A stretch of DNA of 64,000 nucleotides from Amoebophrya sp. A120 (Eukaryota; Sar; Dinophyceae; Syndiniales; Amoebophryaceae): positions 7,547,506-7,611,505 of the forward strand of contig CAJINV010000001.1 of assembly GCA_905178155.1 (NCBI GenBank), written 5' to 3'. Under the pieces are notes generated by a model that was not told where the DNA came from, searched no databases, and saw nothing but the letters and a program-made list of their open reading frames with translations. Position numbers and translations under genes: made by a program. This document shows positions 46,311 through 56,000 of the stretch, piece by piece. Positions within the stretch are counted from its first letter, which is position 1; each line of letters opens with the position of its first letter.

Positions 46311-48347
46311 ATGCCAGCTCCTGCGGAAAATCCTCCAGATTCGCCCGGAAAGGCGGTCGAGACGCCCGCACTGACTTTTGTGAGCGAAGTTCACAACGGC
46401 ATTAAGTGCGGAATTTGCCTCGATCATGTGATCGACGCCGCTGCGACGACGTGCTGCGGGCGGAGTTTTTGCCAGGCGTGTTTGGCGGATCTCGTTCAGC
46501 GGGCAACTCGGGATGATCCTGAAGCCACGGCCAAGTGTCCCTGGTGTCGTACGGGGGGCTTGAAATGGCACCCGAATCGAGAACTCCGCATACTCCTGGG
46601 GCAGGCGGTGGCGAAATGTGGTGGCTGCTCCGCTACTTTCAAACACGACGACCGCAAGGAGCATTTTGCGCACTGCCCGGCCGTCGTCGTAGAGTGTGAA
46701 CACAAGGGACGAGGCTGTAGTTGGCAAGGAAGACGCGAAGCAGCGCGAGCACACCTGCTAGAGACGTGCGAATTCACGGACCGCGCTGCGGCACAGAAGG
46801 CCGCGGAAATCGTGAAGACGGATTCGAGCCACGCGCAGAAGGTCGCCAAACTCGAAGCGTTGTTGCGGTGCAGGTCCTCGGCGGGTCCGAATTTTCCGAC
46901 GATTGCGCCGGTTAGCCTCTTTTTTGAGGCAAAGGCACTGCAGATCCTTCTTCTTCCAGAAGAAGCAGATCAGCTTGTGGCCCTGGCTGTGCGGAGCGAA
47001 CACGAGGAAAAGTCTACAACGGGGCGGGGCCTCGTCTGTAGTCGCAAGCGGGACGGGAGTGAAAACATCAAACGCCCACGGGGTGCTATTGCTACTGAAG
47101 AACCGAGAACAGGCTCTCTGGTCTCTGCCGGTGGTCGTGCCGCGTTCGACGCCACAGTATTTCCACGCAGTCGTGACGCCTTCGATCCCGAGATGTCCTT
47201 GCTCGACAAGGTTATGATTTTACTGCTGAAGCCCTTCCGAAGCATGTGCCCTCCTGCGTTCCTTGAGAAATGGGAGTTGGAGCCGGTCCGCAAGATTGCC
47301 GAAGCCTGTGGTTTGCTGCCGAAAGTCGCACAGATGAAGGATCTGTGCCGATCGCTGTATGCGCACGCATTGCGGTACTTTGTTGTCTCTCCCAGTAAAT
47401 TTCCCGTCGCGGCAAAGAACGTTCCGGTCGTCTGCGAGACACTGATCGCTCTGCAGGCGTCTTTCGAGAGCACCACGCAGCACCGAAATTTGCTACTGCA
47501 AGCTCTCGCAAGCCAATTTCCTCTTGTTGCACCGCAGGCAGATTTTTACAAGAAGAGCATCGTGGAATGTTTCTATGAGTTTCCCCAGGAAAACGAACCA
47601 GACGCCGAGCGCATGCGCACCCGGTCTGCAGCTCTGGAAAAGATGAGAATGATTCACCAGGCACTAGCCAATCCGGCTGCTCTGTTTCGGGATAAAAAGG
47701 ACCCGGCGGACACCGATGAGGACGTTGAAATCGACAGCAGACGAGCATCGACGCGCGAGGGCCGACGCGCCGGACCGACGACAGAACAGACGCCGATGCG
47801 ATGCAGACCGGACGGCGCCCCCGACTCACTCTCACTCTCACCCGCGCACGAGACGCCGGATCGACAGGACGGGCGCGAACAGCAGAACTTTGTGGCACGG
47901 GTAAGCTACACGATCGTGCAGTATATGCTCGCGAACGCTGCGCGGAAGGCGTTCTTAGTGTGCCCGCGTCGCGACGAGTTACCCGAACGCCACGGAGACG
48001 AATTGATATTCTCCGACATCCAATTTCTTCGACGCCTGTACGAAAGTTTACCGGAAGTACTGCGAGATAAAATTACAATTACCCCAGCGCGGCAGCAGGA
48101 TGGATTCGTAACCCTTGACTATGAATGCAACAAATTAAAGAGCTTCCTTACGACGAATGGCTTTTTGCCTTTGTCGTGTCGCGCGCTTTCCGTTCAGTTT
48201 TCCGGCAGGCGCCTGGCCTCGCTCAATGCTCAAGCATCGGACTGTGATCCAGGATTCATCGAAAGCACGCAACCACACACCTTCGATTCGCCCAAAATCT
48301 CTGCAGAGGATTTGCGTGCTAAGAAGCGGAAACTCAACAATGCTTGA
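46311..48347 (+). CDS. RING + TRAF-type zinc finger protein, paralogue 2
   Basis: Single exon, 678 residues; I chose the first ATG (MPAPAENPPDSPGK) because the frame upstream is the telomere-like repeat. The RING-like part spans residues 33-79 (CGIC ... TTCCGRSFCQAC ... CPWCR), with Ser52 where His is usual. The TRAF zinc finger spans about 103-153 (CGGC ... HFAHC ... CEHKGRGC ... LETC). The C-terminal two thirds is helical and shared in outline with paralogue 1, and a charged, probably disordered insert lies at about residues 465-530. It ends RAKKRKLNNA, a possible nuclear signal. Both copies have lost the RING histidine by different substitutions (Gln, Ser), so the change is probably old or tolerated. 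Confidence 0.85.
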   Translation: MPAPAENPPDSPGKAVETPALTFVSEVHNGIKCGICLDHVIDAAATTCCGRSFCQACLADLVQRATRDDPEATAKCPWCRTGGLKWHPNRELRILLGQAVAKCGGCSATFKHDDRKEHFAHCPAVVVECEHKGRGCSWQGRREAARAHLLETCEFTDRAAAQKAAEIVKTDSSHAQKVAKLEALLRCRSSAGPNFPTIAPVSLFFEAKALQILLLPEEADQLVALAVRSEHEEKSTTGRGLVCSRKRDGSENIKRPRGAIATEEPRTGSLVSAGGRAAFDATVFPRSRDAFDPEMSLLDKVMILLLKPFRSMCPPAFLEKWELEPVRKIAEACGLLPKVAQMKDLCRSLYAHALRYFVVSPSKFPVAAKNVPVVCETLIALQASFESTTQHRNLLLQALASQFPLVAPQADFYKKSIVECFYEFPQENEPDAERMRTRSAALEKMRMIHQALANPAALFRDKKDPADTDEDVEIDSRRASTREGRRAGPTTEQTPMRCRPDGAPDSLSLSPAHETPDRQDGREQQNFVARVSYTIVQYMLANAARKAFLVCPRRDELPERHGDELIFSDIQFLRRLYESLPEVLRDKITITPARQQDGFVTLDYECNKLKSFLTTNGFLPLSCRALSVQFSGRRLASLNAQASDCDPGFIESTQPHTFDSPKISAEDLRAKKRKLNNA

Positions 48348-49204
48348 TTGTCGACATTTGACGCAGACAAGTAACTGGGCTTGGTTACTCAATTTTGCTG
48401 AGCTTTTGGATAGTCTTTCGATCTCTATTCAGTTGATGAGCTATTTAACTACGATCTCCGGATTGGGTATTCATCTAATTTGCAAGACCATGACAACTAA
48501 ACTTAAATCATCACTCGCGGCTGGCAACGATGGACGTTGACCACGCATACGCAATCGCAATAGAAACGCTGAGCTTTCATTTTTGACGGAGCCTATTGAA
48601 ACACATCGGTGGGCGTCCATCAGCGTATATGCGCTGAAGCTACGATTTGAAATGCAGCTATTTACTTGAGCAAGAAAAACAAAAAGTAGAAAAGGAGGAA
48701 AGTACCTCCTAGCTTGACTCTGAGACACACTCATAGGAAGCGAGTTCATTTTCAACGAAAGAGAAAAAAGATGTACTCTGAGTGTCAAACAAGCAAGAAT
48801 GAGGAGCAATCTGTGTGTGAAGGAGGAAAATCCTGAGAGTGTGAGAGTTATGAGGATGCTTTTTAGATAAACGTTACTTTTCTAGGAGTGCCATTTTCGT
48901 TGGTTCGACTTGTTTTTGAGGATGACACAGCATCGATCTGGCCAATTTTATAGGTGAACTGTTTTTCGTGGCCGTATGTTTCATTGAATTCTATTCTCCA
49001 CCACCACGCACCTCTCAGTGCTTGACTCTAGGTTTGTACTTACCCATGTATCTCGTGTTGGTCCCACATTAATAAACGTTGTGGTTTTTGATTTTGACAC
49101 CGTGTCCGCTCGAAGTCTATTCGCCTCCCCATCTTTTACGTATTGCGGCCTATGAAGTCGTAATTTTCTCTGAGAAGTCTGCCAAGAGTCATTTTTTCTC
49201 CAAA
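48348..49204. other. Intergenic region, no gene seen
   Basis: Near 48545 it shares CATACGCAATCGCAA with the region downstream of the first RING/TRAF gene (near 44998). This may be a remnant of the duplicated unit. Confidence 0.5.
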
Positions 49205-50944
49205 ATGTTTGTCGTCTTGCACGTGATCCACCCACTCCTTGGCGAGCCAATCAAGGTGGACGTGAACACGAAGAAGCGCACGAGCCACTTGCGGCAAATC
49301 CTGGCCACCGAACACGGGATCGCGCGGACCAGCAAGCTTTTCGTCCGCAGCGTGGAGCTGGAGGAAAAGCCCCTGCAGGAGCAGGGCGTCCGGGACGGAA
49401 CGCAGGTGATGGTGAAGCTCCCCGAGCAGTTGACCATGACCAATCAGTCCAGCCCCCGAGGAGGTAATTATGGGTCCGGTTCTCCGCGGCAAATGCACCG
49501 TCGGAACCGGCAGGAAACCTCCTCGAGTCCGATGACCACTAGAAATCACGACTTTTCCGCCATGTTTGCCTCGCCGCTTCACGGCGGCACAACAGCGGCT
49601 CAGGGAAACCCTAGTTCCACCAGCACAGAGCAGCTGTTCGCGCTACCGCCGCACTTGCAGATGTTGCAGAGCCACTTGGAGCGGAACCCGGAGGTGCTGC
49701 AGCAGATGCTAAGTTCGCCCGCGATGATGACTTTGCTGAACGACCCAGATTTGCTGTTTTCCGCCTTCAACCCCTCGACTCGCGAGGCGGTCCAGAACGT
49801 GCAGCAGATGGCCGCGCGGCAGGAGCAGGCGAACTTGAAGAAGAAGAAGAAGAAAAACGGGCAGCAACAGCTGGTCAACCCCTTCGCCAAGTACGGCTAC
49901 GGGGACAATAAAACCGCGAAGAAGCTAGACTTCGGCGACGGTGTGGACTGGACAGTAGAGGGGAATCATGAGAAAAAAGTCTACGACCCGCTGTTGCAGC
50001 TCAACCCCGAGATGCACGAGCAAGTGCGGCTGGACTTCCGCGACCCGGGCGCCGTGCGTGACAATCTGCTGCAGATCGAGCAGGGTTTCGGCAGTTTGCT
50101 GGACGGTGGGGACAAGTTGAAAAAGGTCACCAACCTGTACGACGGAAAGTTTTTGCTAAGAGAACTGGAGATAGAGGACGAGGGGGAAGAGCTGCAGCAG
50201 AATTATGCGGCGAAGCCAAACGGGTACGGGGCAAACCCGATCTCAATTGACGAGTATAACAAAAGCAATACAACGAACGGAAATAATCGCGACGACGCTC
50301 CCGCCTACGACCCGAACGCCATCGCCTCGCTGCTGCAGGACAAGACACTGCAGGCGCTGCTGAGCCAGTTCATGGAGGTGGCGGAGCGGAAGAACGCCCA
50401 ACTCGCGGACCCGCAATTGGTGGCGACGCTGTTCGACCCGCGCACGATGGAGGCCTGCGAGGCGGTCGAGAAGGCCGTCGGGGATCTGCAGGAGGAGGGG
50501 ATCGGGAAGAGGAAAAGAAGTGCGGCAGTGAACTTTGACCAGACCAGCATTGCCTCCAGCGCCGGGACAGGGACCACGACGAGTCAGGGCACTTCTACTG
50601 CGAACGGACACGGTAAGAAAAAAGGCAAAAGTCTACTTCGTGTTGGCGATGAGGAGCTGCAACAACAGCAGCAGCACAAAGCGGCCTTGATGAACAACTA
50701 CATGCGGAATCTGGATTCCATCGCGGAGTTGGACAAGCGGGGCGAGTTTTCCTCGAAGTTCGGAATTTTTCTGGAAGCGAACCAGAACAACCCGGAGAAT
50801 TTTTACAAGTCGCAGCTGCAAAAAATGCGCAACGCGGGTTTTTTAGACACGCAGACGAACATCGCGGCCTTGGATCGCAACGACGGCAAGGTGCAGCGGG
50901 CAATCGAAGCGCTGTTGCTCGAACAAACGAGGTGCTATGGCTAA
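49205..50944 (+). CDS. Ubiquilin-like shuttle protein (UBL ... STI1 ... UBA)
   Basis: Single exon, 579 residues. Residues 1-77 form a ubiquitin-like domain (FVVLHVIHPLLGEPIKVDV ... LRQILATEHGI ... GTQVMVKLPE). An STI1-like block follows at about 145-190 (HLQMLQSHLERNPEVLQQML, NDPDLL). A second STI1-like region begins ASLLQDKTLQALLSQFMEVA. The C-terminal UBA domain is at about 535-575 (QLQKMRNAGFLDTQTNIAAL ... VQRAIEALL). Poly-Lys and poly-Gln runs lie between the domains. Ubiquilins carry ubiquitinated or misfolded clients to the proteasome: the UBL binds the proteasome and the UBA binds ubiquitin. Its place downstream of two RING/TRAF genes makes a local cluster of ubiquitin-related genes, but nothing shows co-regulation. 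Confidence 0.88.
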   Translation: MFVVLHVIHPLLGEPIKVDVNTKKRTSHLRQILATEHGIARTSKLFVRSVELEEKPLQEQGVRDGTQVMVKLPEQLTMTNQSSPRGGNYGSGSPRQMHRRNRQETSSSPMTTRNHDFSAMFASPLHGGTTAAQGNPSSTSTEQLFALPPHLQMLQSHLERNPEVLQQMLSSPAMMTLLNDPDLLFSAFNPSTREAVQNVQQMAARQEQANLKKKKKKNGQQQLVNPFAKYGYGDNKTAKKLDFGDGVDWTVEGNHEKKVYDPLLQLNPEMHEQVRLDFRDPGAVRDNLLQIEQGFGSLLDGGDKLKKVTNLYDGKFLLRELEIEDEGEELQQNYAAKPNGYGANPISIDEYNKSNTTNGNNRDDAPAYDPNAIASLLQDKTLQALLSQFMEVAERKNAQLADPQLVATLFDPRTMEACEAVEKAVGDLQEEGIGKRKRSAAVNFDQTSIASSAGTGTTTSQGTSTANGHGKKKGKSLLRVGDEELQQQQQHKAALMNNYMRNLDSIAELDKRGEFSSKFGIFLEANQNNPENFYKSQLQKMRNAGFLDTQTNIAALDRNDGKVQRAIEALLLEQTRCYG

Positions 50945-51879
50945 AAAAGGTTGTGTAGTTGGAAACTTTTGGAATGGCATGCATAGTAGCACAAGATCTA
51001 TATTATGACCACTTTGATATTCACTTCATGCCGGTTTGCATGATTCACATAGACTTCGCGCCAGGTTTTTTTCACTCTTTTTTGCGTCAGACATTCATTG
51101 GAGCGAAGCATGAACCCCGGCATTCATATTTCACAGAATGAACAAAGCTCAAGCTGCTTACTAAATTCTTTGACGGAGGAGTAGTTCGTGACGTCGATTG
51201 AAAACTCTGAATTTATCATGCATGTATTGAACGAAGTCGAAGGTCTCGAGGAAGACCGAGTCCGCGGGACAGGCGTGGTGCTTGAGTTATAAGGCAAACA
51301 CGTAGATCTTCTAGATTACTTAAAAGTTCGCATTTGCACATGGAAAATAGAAAAGATGTTCACGAGTAAGAAATAGACATGGAGGAAGCTCGCGAACTCG
51401 ATGCTGAGTTGCCTCCTGCGGTGTCACAAAAAGAGCACAGAGAAGCGACAGTAGAGTGTGACAGAGAGAGTGGAACCGCATCAAAGTCGCGTTCGTTCAG
51501 AGGCATTGATAAAGAGCAAGTAAAGACGCCAGCACGAAATGGAGACTTCATTTGGAAGGGACACGTAGGTGGCTCGACCTCGAGTGTATCAAATCAATTC
51601 CTCATCTTTCTCGATACATGTTCTTTGAGGAGTAGGGCTTTGAAATTTGAATTTCGAAGGCTCGGTCTGTACCGTCGAAGAAGATACAAATAGAAAAAAC
51701 TGCAGCGCGCTATTTTGAGCGATGGCAGGGACGCGAGAAGAACGTCGAGTCACTTAGTACTTGGACCTAGAAGTTGTAGAATATTTGTAATTTTGCACCG
51801 AAGAGACTTAGAGGAAGGAAGAGGATAATCTAAGGGGACTGCCTCGAATTGATTTACATCATCACTTCTGATTTTGCAG
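50945..51879. other. Intergenic region, possible upstream exon
   Basis: An ATG frame at 51379-51693 (MEEARELDAELPPAVSQKEH...) has coding-like composition at its start and might be an exon of a following gene, but no donor in a phase that fits the frame at 51880 was found. Confidence 0.4.
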
Positions 51880-52582
51880 ACTTTACTATCTCGGTTTCTG
51901 TGCAGCAGGCGGGAATAAAGGGTGCAGCGGCATCCCTTGCAGGGAAAAACTTGACGCCGCAACGCCGGATTACAACGAGAACAATCGTGAGCTGATTTTC
52001 GTCGCAGGGATGGATGCTATTACAGACCCAGCTGCTCTGGTGAAGGACGCGCGCCGCCCCCTTGCAGAACCTTCGAGGCCCCAACAGTCGGACAGAAAGT
52101 ATGAAATTTTCGACACTGTTGCGGAGAGGGAGTGCCGCCCTGATTTGGACAAGCTAGATCGCATCCCGGGTAAGAGTGACGCACCGTGCAGGGGAAAGCA
52201 ATCCTGCGGAGCCTGGGACGAGATGGCTTACTACACGTCTGCGTTTGGTGATAAATCTGCAGCCCCTCTCAGAGAAAGACAGGAGGCTTGTACTACCATT
52301 GCGGGCGAAAACGCGGATGCCTACGATCCCAACGCATCCGCAACTGCTTACTTCTGGTCGCGTGGGAGGCGCGGCGGAGGCAGTTGCCGAACAACGTTCG
52401 CTGAGGCGGATCAGAAGTCGCCGAAGTCCAAGGAAAAAAGAGTGACAGGCGACCAGGCTCAGGGACTGGGTGCATTCCTGGAGGAATCTACGTGTGATCG
52501 AGAACAGGACGGACGGACGGACGGACGGACGTTGCAGCTGAACCTGGTGTATGGCCGCCCACTAAGCCATGCGGCCCGATAA
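51880..52582 (+). CDS. Unrecognised Cys-containing exon or gene fragment (model incomplete)
   Basis: From a TTTTGCAG acceptor at 51872-51879, one frame stays open to TGA-free sequence and stops at 52582. It reads LGFCAAGGNKGCSGIPCREK ... RELIFVAGMDAITDPAALVK ... KSDAPCRGKQSCGAWDEMAY ... TAYFWSRGRRGGGSCRTTFA. Regular Cys spacing and balanced composition suggest true coding sequence, but the first exon is not identified. If there is none, the frame could start at the Met at 52010. The last ~30 residues run through a GGAC microsatellite (52507-52531) and may be non-coding. A strong donor (CCGG|GTAAGA) sits at 52168. It could belong to the large gene that follows. Confidence 0.4.
52507..52531. 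repeat. GGAC microsatellite
   Basis: About six GGAC units in a row at the 3' end of the preceding open frame. Confidence 0.9.
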
Positions 52583-53098
52583 ACGCGATTGGAGTTTCGC
52601 GCTCGCAGAAAATCCCAATTTACCGGCATAACGACCTTCTGTACCGTAGAGTTTTTAGTAAGTACTCTGTTCTCATGAACGTGCGCAGCGCACGGGGGGT
52701 AGGATGACACGAGATAGTTCTGATTCGAAATGATGAAAATGATCGCGATGTTCTTCAAGCCGTTGCTTGCAAAGAAAATGAAGAGAACTGGACCTTTGAT
52801 GTGATTCCTTGGCTTGTGAAAAAACGGAAAAAATAAAAGGTGTACTAGTGGCTTGCCATTTCCGAATGACGAATTCGCACGGGAGGCCTGCGCTGGAGTC
52901 CGACCTGGAAATCGTTCGCAAGGCCTGTTGCGGGAATACGTTGAGTCACGGCCAGCTGAAGGGGAGACGGCTCTGCGCGAGACGTTCACTCCACGTGGGG
53001 CAACCACGACTGCACCGGGATCCGCGGTTGGGAGACAAGACTTATCGCGCACGACGGATGCCACGGTCGACAAGAAGAAGCTTCCGGCCAAGGTGCAG
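52583..53098. other. Region before the large orphan gene
   Basis: The frame of the large gene is already open from about 52853 but without an ATG until 53099, so an upstream exon or a longer N-terminus is possible. Confidence 0.4.
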
Positions 53099-56000
53099 AT
53101 GTTGCTTGCTGCGGGGAAAGACAGCGGGAAGGGAGAAGAAGACGGGGAGAAGCAAGTACTGGCGGAAGAGATGCGGTCATGGAGGACAAGGACGACCCGC
53201 GACCACAGCGGCAAGCATGAGAGGGGCTGCGAGGGAAAAGGCAAATGTGGCTGCAGTGACAAGGAGTGTGCACGACGTGGAAGTTGGCACGGATTCGGCT
53301 TTTGGAACACGAAGAGTCTGGCGAAGCGCGACGGTGCTGAAAAACGCGATCAGGAACACGAGTTTAATGCTGAAGAACAAGAGTGCGGAGACAGCAAAAG
53401 AACAAGAAGACTTTTAGACGGCACGACGCCCCGAGCCCATCACTGTCGACATTGCGAGAAGGACGTGTGGGAGTCTGACGAGTTGAGGACCTCATGGCTG
53501 CCCACTGAGAACACAGGGATGAAATCGGTGTTCCTCGTGGATTTTTTGCGCTGCTCTCTGCAGAAAGGGCTTCGCAGCCCAGGCTACCATGCCGATGGAG
53601 TCTGCAGTGATGCTGCTCGTGACGATGCCTGTGATAGCGCTGCTGACCAGATTCCGATTGCTGGCATAACTCCTTGTGAAAAATTCCGGTTTGAAGGTAG
53701 CAGATCGAGATGCTTGGCTTCCAGCCACAGGTGCTGGCGCAGAGGTCGCAAGATTCTGTCACTGGACAGAGCCGGCTCCTTCGGCGAGGAAGACCCGAAG
53801 CTGTCGCTGCGATCCTGGAAGAGCGAGGGCACGCAGTCGGAGTACAAGTCTGCTGAAGATGTTGCAAGAGAAAATTTGTCCGGGTTGAAGATACAACATG
53901 GGGTTGCCGCTTCGTCTCGGTCTCTAGTGCAAAAGTTCAATACCAGAGGACGCAATCTCATCCGCAAGGCTACACACATCCGGTTCCGCGAGTCAAAGCA
54001 GTTGCACGTGCGGAACTGGCGCTTGAATGTGGGTGTTCTTCTTGTACTGCACGCAGTTCGGTGTTGCCAGACGGTTCTCTCGACCACTCCCAATCAAGAA
54101 CACGCGAAGCCGGAAAACAGTGGAGCTGCAAAAGAGCCCGCCCGGAACGAAGACGCATTGCTTGAGGATGATAGCACGAGTGCTGCTGGCCGGAGTGCGT
54201 CAGAGGCCAGCCAGGGAGCCGCCGAAGGATCTACGACGTTACATCTAGGAGAACAACCGGAAGCAACAAGAGGAGCCGTGCTGTCGTTCTCGCAAGAAGG
54301 ACGTAATTTCGTGCAGGCGCAAGTGTGCGACGCTGTTCAAGCAGACACGAAGACTCTGCAGATACTAAAAGATCTTCTTGATCAACATCAAAGCGGAGGA
54401 TCTTCGTCAGAAGGAGAAAGTTCAGTTGAAAGTAGCTCTGCCGACGAGAAGAGCAAGACTGGGCCATTGGTCGAGTACCTCCAGAAAAAACTCGTGGAGG
54501 CACCGGGGGGTACAAAGAGCGGTAAAGGCTGCATAAAAGCGGGCACTGTCGCACGTTCGCTCGAGCGCCTACTGTGCCAGGAAGAAAGCAACAAGGGCCA
54601 GGTGGGGAACGCACAGCGTAGTACAATCACAAGCAAGTTCTGCCTCAACGAGCTGGACGCGAAAAAAAAAGAAAATCAAAATCCACGAACTGAAGACGAA
54701 CTTGCCACAAGCCGGCAAAGAAAATGGTTTGAAGCGCTGCTAAAATTTCGTGGCGGACAGCGCGAAGCAGAAGCACAATTGAGGAACTCCTGGCATGAAA
54801 TATTTGGAGGACGAAGCGGCGAGACTCACCACATCGACGAACACTCGGGCTCGGAGTCCGAGTCGGACGAAAACTCAGACTCGAAGCCAAACTGGAAGAG
54901 GGTCGTAACGGAGTTCAACAAGGCAGAAGTACAGCACATTGAAAGTCGCTGTAACATCATTCCTGAAGTGCAAGAACCACAGTGCAAGCACATTTACCGA
55001 AGGGCCTTCGACCAAAGATTTCTCTTCAAAAATCGAGGAGGAGGACGTCGACAGTGGAATCGCGTGGAAATACAAGCACGAGCAGCACCCGATGCCCGCG
55101 TGTCCAATCATGGTGGGAACATTGACAAAAACGCTGCAGCTGCGAAGCCTTTTTTGGTAGTCTCCGTGCGTAGCAGGTCATTCGGACCCGGACGAATCGC
55201 GCAGCATCACTGGGTCAGGATTCTAGCCTTCAAAGACATTCAAGATCCGAATCCCAAGGCGTTGTACACATCTTTCGGAGGGTACGGAATGAGCTGCGAG
55301 CTTGCGGAGCTAGATCCTTCTTCAATTCCGGCGCTCCAACGCGCCAATGAAGATGAACAGGAGATGTTGCCACCTTTTTGCCGCGTTGCACACCTGGAGG
55401 TGACCACCGGGAAAGATGGAAAATGTTTTGGGAGGGACTTGAGACAGTGCGGTGATCGAGCAGAAGGGAAGTATCTTAAGCTTACAGAAGAAGTTCTCGA
55501 AGATTTTACTTCAGAGGATGAGGGGGAAGCTTTCCTTCTGTCGGCTCGAAAAGCTATGAGCCGGTTTGTTGAAAATATCAACTGGTCCTTTCGTCTATAC
55601 GATGAGGAGGAGAAGGAGGATGAGGAGGAGTTCGAGGAGAATGAACAAGTTGAAGTTCAAGACCAGGACCACTCGGAGTCTGCTACTCGGTCTTACAAAA
55701 CAGCGAGGAACGAGTTTTTTCAACAACTGGAAACGTCTTGGGGCCTGGAGCATGTTCTCGAAGACAATCAGGAGGAACTTTTGCAAAAGATCTTCGACGC
55801 CTTTCTCCTGGACAGGAACAACCCGAGAATGTTCGACGTCGACGGACGCATACTTTTTAGGAGAGGATCGAGCAAGCTCCAAACGATAAGCGAGTCGGTG
55901 GTTCCTGGTCTGACCCTCGACGACGCCTTAGTGGTTCTGCACTTCGCATACAGAACTTTCTTCCGAACTGGATACTCAGCGGCTGGCGAGTCAGGAAGTA

